Below are positions 5,534 to 9,895 of a stretch of DNA of 9,895 bases, one piece after another (the first letter of the stretch is position 1; the number at the start of each line of letters is the position of its first letter). Origin of the DNA: Chloroflexota bacterium (GTDB lineage: Bacteria > Chloroflexota > Dormibacteria > Dormibacterales > Dormibacteraceae); NCBI GenBank assembly GCA_005880175.1, contig VBJR01000373.1, forward strand, positions 1-9,895, read 5' to 3'. The notes beneath the pieces were generated by a model, which saw only the letters and a list, made by a program, of their open reading frames with translations, did not search any database and was not told the DNA's origin. Position numbers and translations under genes: made by a program.

Positions 5534-5539
5534 TAGGCT
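5534..5539 (+). promoter_or_regulatory. -10 box for the HAD-GH65 operon (leaderless)
   Basis: TAGGCT is followed by 7 nt and the ATG at 5547, the same leaderless geometry as at 2415-2428. There is no Shine-Dalgarno sequence between them and no recognisable -35 box. Confidence 0.45.
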
Positions 5540-5546
5540 CGACCTC

Positions 5547-6311
5547 ATGGCAGCCAGCAGCGCTTCCCGTCACCGGCACCTCGGGCTGCCCGACGCGGTT
5601 CGGGTCTGCCTGTTCGATCTGGACGGAGTCCTGACGCAGACCGCCAAGGTCCACGCGGCGGCCTGGAAGCAGATGTTCGACGAGTTCCTGGGCCAGGGGG
5701 CCGCCCGGACGGGCCAGCCGCTCGTGCCGTTCGACGCCGTCGCCGACTACGACGAGTACGTGGACGGCAAGCCCCGCTACGACGGGGTGCGGTCGTTCCT
5801 CGCCGCGCGTCACATCCAGCTGCCCGAGGGCACCGCGGACGACCCGCCCGGCGCGGCGACGGTCCACGGTCTCGGCAACCGCAAGAACGAGCTGGTGCTG
5901 CGGCTCATCCACGAGCAGGGCGTCGAGGCGTACGGCGGCTCCGTCAGATACGTGCACGCCGCCCGTGACGCGGGCATGCGCACCGCGGTCGTCTCCTCCA
6001 GCGCCAACTGCCGCGACGTGCTGCGCGCGGCCGGGATCGAGGAGCTGTTCGACGCCCGCATCGACGCGATCGTGGCGGAGCGCGAGCACCTGCGCGGCAA
6101 GCCGGCGCCGGACACGTTCCTGGCCGGGGCACGGGCGCTCGGCGTCGGGCCCGACGCCAGCAGCGTGTTCGAGGACGCGCTGGCGGGCGTCGAGGCGGGC
6201 CGCGCCGGCCGCTTCGCGTACGTGGTGGGCGTGGACCGGGTCGGGCAGGCGGACGCGCTGCGCGCGCACGGCGCGGACGTCGTCGTGCGCGACCTGGACG
6301 AGCTGCTGTGA
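5547..6311 (+). CDS. HAD-family beta-phosphoglucomutase-type enzyme
   Basis: The 254-residue protein is a HAD-superfamily phosphatase-fold enzyme with a beta-phosphoglucomutase-type cap. Motif I is FDLDGVLT, with nucleophile Asp24 and general acid/base Asp26. The cap carries ADYDEYVDGKPRYDGVRSFL (about 66-85). Motif II is VVSSS (148-152), motif III Lys185 in RGKPAPDTF, and motif IV FEDALAGVEAG with Glu209 and Asp210. Its expected reaction is beta-glucose 1-phosphate to glucose 6-phosphate in the cytosol. The next gene is a GH65 phosphorylase that should release beta-glucose 1-phosphate, and the two overlap by 4 nt (GTGA), so coupling and joint function are very likely. Compared with short beta-phosphoglucomutases it has an N-terminal extension of about 15 residues. 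A phosphatase role cannot be excluded, but the operon partner argues for the mutase. Confidence 0.9.
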   Translation: MAASSASRHRHLGLPDAVRVCLFDLDGVLTQTAKVHAAAWKQMFDEFLGQGAARTGQPLVPFDAVADYDEYVDGKPRYDGVRSFLAARHIQLPEGTADDPPGAATVHGLGNRKNELVLRLIHEQGVEAYGGSVRYVHAARDAGMRTAVVSSSANCRDVLRAAGIEELFDARIDAIVAEREHLRGKPAPDTFLAGARALGVGPDASSVFEDALAGVEAGRAGRFAYVVGVDRVGQADALRAHGADVVVRDLDELL

Positions 6312-8596
6312 TCCCGCACCGCGCGTTCCCCGTCGAGCCGTGGGGCGTCCGCGAGCAGTCGCTCGACCTGGACATGCTGGCCCAGAGCGAGTCGGTCTTC
6401 GCCCTGTCCAACGGCCACATCGGGCTGCGTGGCAACCTCGACGAGGGCGAGCCCCACGTCATCTCCGGCACGTACCTGAACGCGTTCTACGAGCTGCGGC
6501 CGCTGCCCTACGCCGAGGCCGGGTACGGCTATCCCGAGTCCGGCCAGACCGTGGTCAACGTGACGAACGGCAAGGTGATCCGCCTGCTGGTGGACGACGA
6601 GCCGTTCGACATCCGCTATGGCCGGGTCCTGGTCCACGAGCGGTACCTCGACCTGCGGGCTGGCGTCCTGCGCCGGCACGTGGAATGGAAGTCGCCGGCC
6701 GGCCGCTCGGTGCGCGTGCGGACGACGCGCCTGGTCTCGTTCGCCCACCGGTCCGTCGCCGCGATCCTCTACGAGGTGGAGCCGCTCGACGCCCGCTGCC
6801 GCGTGACGGTGCAGTCGGAGCTGGTCGCGAACGAGCCGTCGCACACCGCCGAGAAGGACCCGCGCGCGGCCGCCGCGCTGGAGTCCCCGCTCCGCTCCGA
6901 GTACGTCGAGCGGCAGGACGGCAAGGTGGTGCTGGTCCACTCGACCCGCCACAGCGGCCTGCGCATGGCCGCCGGCATGAGCCACGTGGTGGACGGCCCC
7001 CCCGACACCGAGACGCAGACCGAGAGCGGCGAGGACCTCGGCCGCGTCACGACGTCGGTCCGGCTCGAGCCGGGCCAGCGGCTCCGGATCGTGAAGTTCG
7101 TCGCGTATGCCTGGTCGAGCCAGCGGTCGATCCCGGCGCTGCGCGACCAGGTGGACGGATCGCTGGCGCAGGCCCGGCACGCGGGCTGGGATGGCCTGCT
7201 GACCGCCCAGCGCGAGTACCTGGACGGGTTCTGGCTGCGCGCGGACGTCGAGCTGGAGGGCGACGAGGAGCTCCAGCAGGCGGTGCGGTTCGCCCTCTTC
7301 CACGTCCTCCAGTCCGGCGCCCGCGCCGAGCAGCGGGCCATCCCGGCCAAGGGCCTGACCGGCCCCGGGTACGACGGCCACTGCTTCTGGGACACGGAGA
7401 CGTACGTGCTCCAGGTGCTGACGTACACGGCGCCGGGGGCGGCGCGCGACGCGCTGTGCTGGCGCCACGCGACGCTGGACCTGGCCCGCGAGCGCGCGCG
7501 GCAGCTCGGCCTGGGCGGGGCCACGTTCCCCTGGCGGACGATCCGGGGCCAGGAGTGCTCCGGGTACTGGCCCGCCGGCACGGCGGCGTTCCACATCAAC
7601 GCCGACATCTCGGACGCCGTGGTCCGCTACATCTGCGCCACCGGCGACACCTACTTCGAGCAGGAGCACGGGCTGGAGCTGCTGGTGGAGACGGCGCGCC
7701 TGTGGCGGTCGCTCGGCCACCACGGGCCGGACGGCAGGTTCCGGATCGACGGCGTGACCGGGCCGGACGAGTACAGCGCGATCGCGGACAACAACGTCTA
7801 CACGAACCTGATGGCCCAGCGGAACCTGCTCGCGGCCGCCCGCGTCGTGGAGCGGCACCCCGAGCGGGCCGCCGAGCTGGCGGTGGACGCGGAGGAGGCC
7901 GCCTCCTGGCGCGACGCCGCGGCGGCGGTGGTCGTGCCGTACGACGCGTCGCTGCGGGTGCACCCGCAGGCGGAGGGTTTCACGCGGCACCAGCTGTGGG
8001 ACTTCGCGCACACGCCGGCCTCGAAGTACCCGCTGCTGCTCAACTACCCGTACTTCGACATCTATCGCAAGCAGGTGGTCAAGCAGGCCGACCTGGTCCT
8101 GGCCCTGTACCTGCGCGGCGACGCGTTCACGCCGGACGAGAAGGCCCGCGACTTCGCGTACTACGAGCCGCTGACGGTCCGCGACTCGTCGCTGTCGGCC
8201 TGCATCCAGGCCATCGTGGCGGCGGAGGTCGGCCACCTGGAGCTCGCCTACGACTACTTCGGCGAGGCGGCGCTGATGGACCTGGACGACCTGGAGCACA
8301 ACGTCAGGGACGGCGTGCACACGGCCTCGCTGGCCGGGGCCTGGCTGGCCGCGGTCGCCGGCTTCGGCGGGATGCGCGACCACGACGGGGACCTGACGTT
8401 CGCCCCGCGGCTGCCGCAGGCGCTGGGCCGGCTGACGTTCCGGCTGACGCACCGGAGCAGCCTGGTCGCCCACCACGGCGAGCGGCTCGAGCTCCAGGTC
8501 GGGCGGCCGATCACCCGCGCGGTGCCGGCCGCCCCGGCCCTCGACGCGCCCCGGCAGCCGCCCGGGCGCGAGCCGCAGCACCGGAGCCGGGCGTAG
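6308..8596 (+). CDS. GH65 family disaccharide phosphorylase (trehalose/kojibiose/maltose-type)
   Basis: The 762-residue protein has the full GH65 layout: an N-terminal beta-sandwich (to about 270), a linker, an (alpha/alpha)6 barrel (about 310-680) and a short C-terminal beta part. The barrel carries FWDTE at 360-364, the general acid Glu488 in TGPDEYS, and KQAD at 592-595 near the phosphate site. Such enzymes cleave an alpha-glucosidic disaccharide with phosphate to give beta-glucose 1-phosphate and glucose. The acceptor-loop region reads RGQECSGYWPAGTAAFHINADI and lacks the HNEWE-like signature I associate with maltose phosphorylases, so trehalose or kojibiose is somewhat more likely. The last 25 residues are Pro/Arg-rich and probably disordered. 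The GTG start overlaps the HAD stop. No sugar transporter or regulator adjoins the operon, so the substrate may be intracellular. Confidence 0.93.
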   Translation: MIPHRAFPVEPWGVREQSLDLDMLAQSESVFALSNGHIGLRGNLDEGEPHVISGTYLNAFYELRPLPYAEAGYGYPESGQTVVNVTNGKVIRLLVDDEPFDIRYGRVLVHERYLDLRAGVLRRHVEWKSPAGRSVRVRTTRLVSFAHRSVAAILYEVEPLDARCRVTVQSELVANEPSHTAEKDPRAAAALESPLRSEYVERQDGKVVLVHSTRHSGLRMAAGMSHVVDGPPDTETQTESGEDLGRVTTSVRLEPGQRLRIVKFVAYAWSSQRSIPALRDQVDGSLAQARHAGWDGLLTAQREYLDGFWLRADVELEGDEELQQAVRFALFHVLQSGARAEQRAIPAKGLTGPGYDGHCFWDTETYVLQVLTYTAPGAARDALCWRHATLDLARERARQLGLGGATFPWRTIRGQECSGYWPAGTAAFHINADISDAVVRYICATGDTYFEQEHGLELLVETARLWRSLGHHGPDGRFRIDGVTGPDEYSAIADNNVYTNLMAQRNLLAAARVVERHPERAAELAVDAEEAASWRDAAAAVVVPYDASLRVHPQAEGFTRHQLWDFAHTPASKYPLLLNYPYFDIYRKQVVKQADLVLALYLRGDAFTPDEKARDFAYYEPLTVRDSSLSACIQAIVAAEVGHLELAYDYFGEAALMDLDDLEHNVRDGVHTASLAGAWLAAVAGFGGMRDHDGDLTFAPRLPQALGRLTFRLTHRSSLVAHHGERLELQVGRPITRAVPAAPALDAPRQPPGREPQHRSRA

Positions 8597-8606
8597 CGGC
8601 GGCGGG

Positions 8607-9671
8607 CTACAGCGCGGCCAGGTAGATCGCCAGCAGGTCCTCCGCCGTGTGCTGGCCGGCCAGCTCGCCGGCCGCGGCGCGCAGCTCGGGCTCGCCGATG
8701 CCGTAGTCGGCGATGTGCCGGGGCAGGCCCAGCGCGGCGATCAGGCCGGCCACGTCGTCGGCGGCCGCGAGCGGCCCGCCGCCGCCGCCCGTGGCGTGGC
8801 TCAGCTCCGCCATCCGGTCGGGCAGCCGGCCCGCCTGGTACCGCATCACGTGCGGCATCAGCAGGCAGGACGTGACGCCGTGCGGGATGCCGTGGCGGGC
8901 GCCGATCTGCTTGCCCATCACGTGGCTGAGGCCGCCGGCGGTGGGGCCCGTCAGCGTGTAGGAGAACCAGGCGGCGAGCTGGTTCTCGGTCCGGACGGCG
9001 GGGTCCTCGGGGTGGGCCTTGGCCAGCGGCAGCGTCCGGAACAGGCGCCGGACCGCGTCCAGCGCGAGCACGTCCGAGAAGGGATGGTCGCCGGGGCTCA
9101 GGTAGCTCTCGACGGCGTGGTCGAGCGCGCGGATGCCGGTGCTGAGCCAGAGCCGCAGCGGGGTCGAGAGCGCCAGCTCCGCGTCATAGATGACGGAGTC
9201 GGGCAGCATCCGCGGGTCGCGGCGCCCGGCCTTGGCGCCGGCGGCGTCGGTGAACCCGGCGCCCGAGGCGAGCTCGGCCACGGACAGGGTGGTGGGCACC
9301 GCGACGTGGGGGAGGCCGCGCTCGTGCCCGCGCCGGTCCGCCACGTCGCGAGCGACGATCTTGGCCGCGTCGATCGGGCTGCCCCCGCCCAGGCTGACGA
9401 CGAGATCGGCGCCGGCCGTGTCCACCTCGGCGGTGGCCCGCTCGACCTGGCCCAGGGGCGCGTGCTGCCCGACGGTGACGGTGGCGACAGGCGGGCAGTT
9501 GGCGAGGGCGGCGCGGAGGCGGCCGGTCACCGCCTCGTCCGCCGCGACCGAGCGGGTGGTGACCAGCGCGACGCGGGTGCCGCCGAGGCGGGCGACCTCG
9601 CCCGCGAGCTCGGCGATCGAGCCGGCACCCCACCGGATCACAGGCGGGTTGGCGTAGGTGAAGACGCTCAT
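8607..9671 (-). CDS. Iron-alcohol dehydrogenase superfamily protein, maleylacetate reductase-like
   Basis: The 354-residue protein is the usual length for maleylacetate reductases and short members of the Fe-dependent alcohol dehydrogenase superfamily. The N-terminal NAD(P)-binding part has SLGGGSPIDAAK (94-104) and PTTLSVAE (126-133). The C-terminal helical part has GIRALDHAVES (179-189), GLSHVMGKQIGARHGIPHG (247-265) and LMPHVMRY. Aligned to E. coli FucO ligands Asp196, His200, His263 and His277, this protein has Arg181, His185, His250 and His264: three His remain and the Asp is Arg. That suggests metal-independent chemistry, as reported for some maleylacetate reductases. A role in ring-cleavage product reduction is possible, but no aromatic-degradation gene is in view. 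It ends 10 bp from the convergent GH65 gene. The ATG has AGGG 7 nt upstream. Confidence 0.88.
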   Translation of the reverse strand: MSVFTYANPPVIRWGAGSIAELAGEVARLGGTRVALVTTRSVAADEAVTGRLRAALANCPPVATVTVGQHAPLGQVERATAEVDTAGADLVVSLGGGSPIDAAKIVARDVADRRGHERGLPHVAVPTTLSVAELASGAGFTDAAGAKAGRRDPRMLPDSVIYDAELALSTPLRLWLSTGIRALDHAVESYLSPGDHPFSDVLALDAVRRLFRTLPLAKAHPEDPAVRTENQLAAWFSYTLTGPTAGGLSHVMGKQIGARHGIPHGVTSCLLMPHVMRYQAGRLPDRMAELSHATGGGGGPLAAADDVAGLIAALGLPRHIADYGIGEPELRAAAGELAGQHTAEDLLAIYLAAL

Positions 9672-9682
9672 TCGCTGGCCCT

Positions 9683-9717
9683 ACAGTAGCCAGATCCGGG
9701 ACCGTGCGGCAGTCCCG
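9683..9717 (-). promoter_or_regulatory. Candidate promoter and operator of the dehydrogenase gene
   Basis: On the minus strand, TACTGT (9688-9683) is a -10-like box 11 nt before the ATG at 9671. Just upstream, CGGGAC (9697-9702) and GTCCCG (9712-9717) form a perfect 6-9-6 inverted repeat that would span the -35 position, a common site for a repressor. No regulator gene is adjacent on this side of the window. Confidence 0.3.
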
Positions 9718-9731
9718 CGGCCGCGCCGACC

Positions 9732-9747
9732 CGCGCGACGACGCGCG
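9732..9747 (-). terminator. GC hairpin, possible terminator of the right-edge gene
   Basis: CGCGCG pairs with CGCGCG across the loop ACGA, in the 142-bp gap between the right-edge gene's stop (9814) and the dehydrogenase start. There is no T tract, and alternating CG is common in this GC-rich DNA, so this is weak. I see no gene in 9672-9813. Confidence 0.2.
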
Positions 9748-9813
9748 CCGGGCTGGGCAGCACATCGTCCCGTCGCGACCGGGTGACAGGTCGCTGGCGC
9801 ACGGCGCGCCGCG

Positions 9814-9895
9814 CTACCGGCCCGCGGCCTTTTCGAGGGCCTGCTCCACCACGACTCGGACCATGCGCTTGCGCCAGAAGTGGGCCAGGTCCGCG
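9814..9895 (-). CDS. C-terminal end of an unidentified protein (cut by window edge)
   Basis: The last 26 codons of a minus-strand gene end at TAG 9816-9814 and read ADLAHFWRKRMVRVVVEQALEKAAGR. The amphipathic, basic helix with (R/K)RMVRVVVEQALEKA resembles the extreme C-terminus of FAD-binding subunits of molybdenum hydroxylases (CoxM/XdhB type), which often end in a YRRxMxRVLxRRALE-like helix. This is too short for a reliable family call. The codon pattern fits coding DNA. It lies upstream of the dehydrogenase on the same strand, 142 bp away, so they need not be one operon. Confidence 0.5.
   Translation of the reverse strand, partial: ADLAHFWRKRMVRVVVEQALEKAAGR

Noticed and set aside
5810..8581. 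A 923-codon minus-strand open frame, and an 886-codon plus-strand frame (5965-8625) in another phase
   Set aside because: Both are antisense or out-of-phase shadows of the HAD and GH65 genes. Their proteins are rich in Arg, Ala, Gly and Pro with no motif, as expected where stop codons are rare in high-GC DNA.
1..9895. A phage, defence, secondary-metabolite or CRISPR system
   Set aside because: I found no nuclease, helicase, integrase, transposase, synthase module or spaced direct repeats. All identifiable genes are metabolic or regulatory.

Overview
The window is about 70% G+C. Its third codon positions are almost all G or C, genes are tightly packed, and several promoters look leaderless (a TANNNT box 6-7 nt before the start codon). 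With the families present, this points to a high-GC actinobacterium, or a similarly GC-rich relative. I cannot name genus or species. The window reads as ordinary chromosome: I see no RNA gene, CRISPR array, transposase or phage gene. Every gap between genes is under 300 bp.

Left part (1-2173). A TetR-type regulator on the minus strand overlaps by 4 nt the start of a protein resembling a polyprenyl synthetase, which runs off the left edge. Divergent from it is a KDPG/KHG-type aldolase. A 13-bp gap separates the aldolase from a convergent 2H phosphoesterase (2'-5' RNA ligase-like).

Centre (2170-5169). This is the most unusual region. Two paralogous metal-dependent amidohydrolases (411 and 412 aa, about two-thirds identical by eye) lie tail to tail. 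The 267 bp between them is itself largely an imperfect palindrome, so the whole 2.7 kb is an inverted duplication. A third, 12-codon remnant of an amidohydrolase C-terminus lies in inverted orientation just before the 2H phosphoesterase. Its stop codon overlaps that gene's GTG start, as in an operon. The remnant and the matching 3' end of the first amidohydrolase form a 30-bp inverted repeat around that gene, placed so that flipping the segment would rebuild an amidohydrolase-2H phosphoesterase operon. This could be a one-time rearrangement scar or a reversible switch; sequence alone cannot decide.

Right part (5231-9895). A small two-helix membrane protein precedes a clear two-gene operon: a beta-phosphoglucomutase-type HAD enzyme and a GH65 disaccharide phosphorylase with a 4-nt overlap. 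Together they should convert an alpha-linked glucose disaccharide plus phosphate into beta-glucose 1-phosphate and then glucose 6-phosphate. Convergent to it is an iron-alcohol-dehydrogenase/maleylacetate-reductase family enzyme that has Arg in place of a metal-binding Asp. The last 82 nt hold the C-terminus of a minus-strand gene that enters from the right edge.
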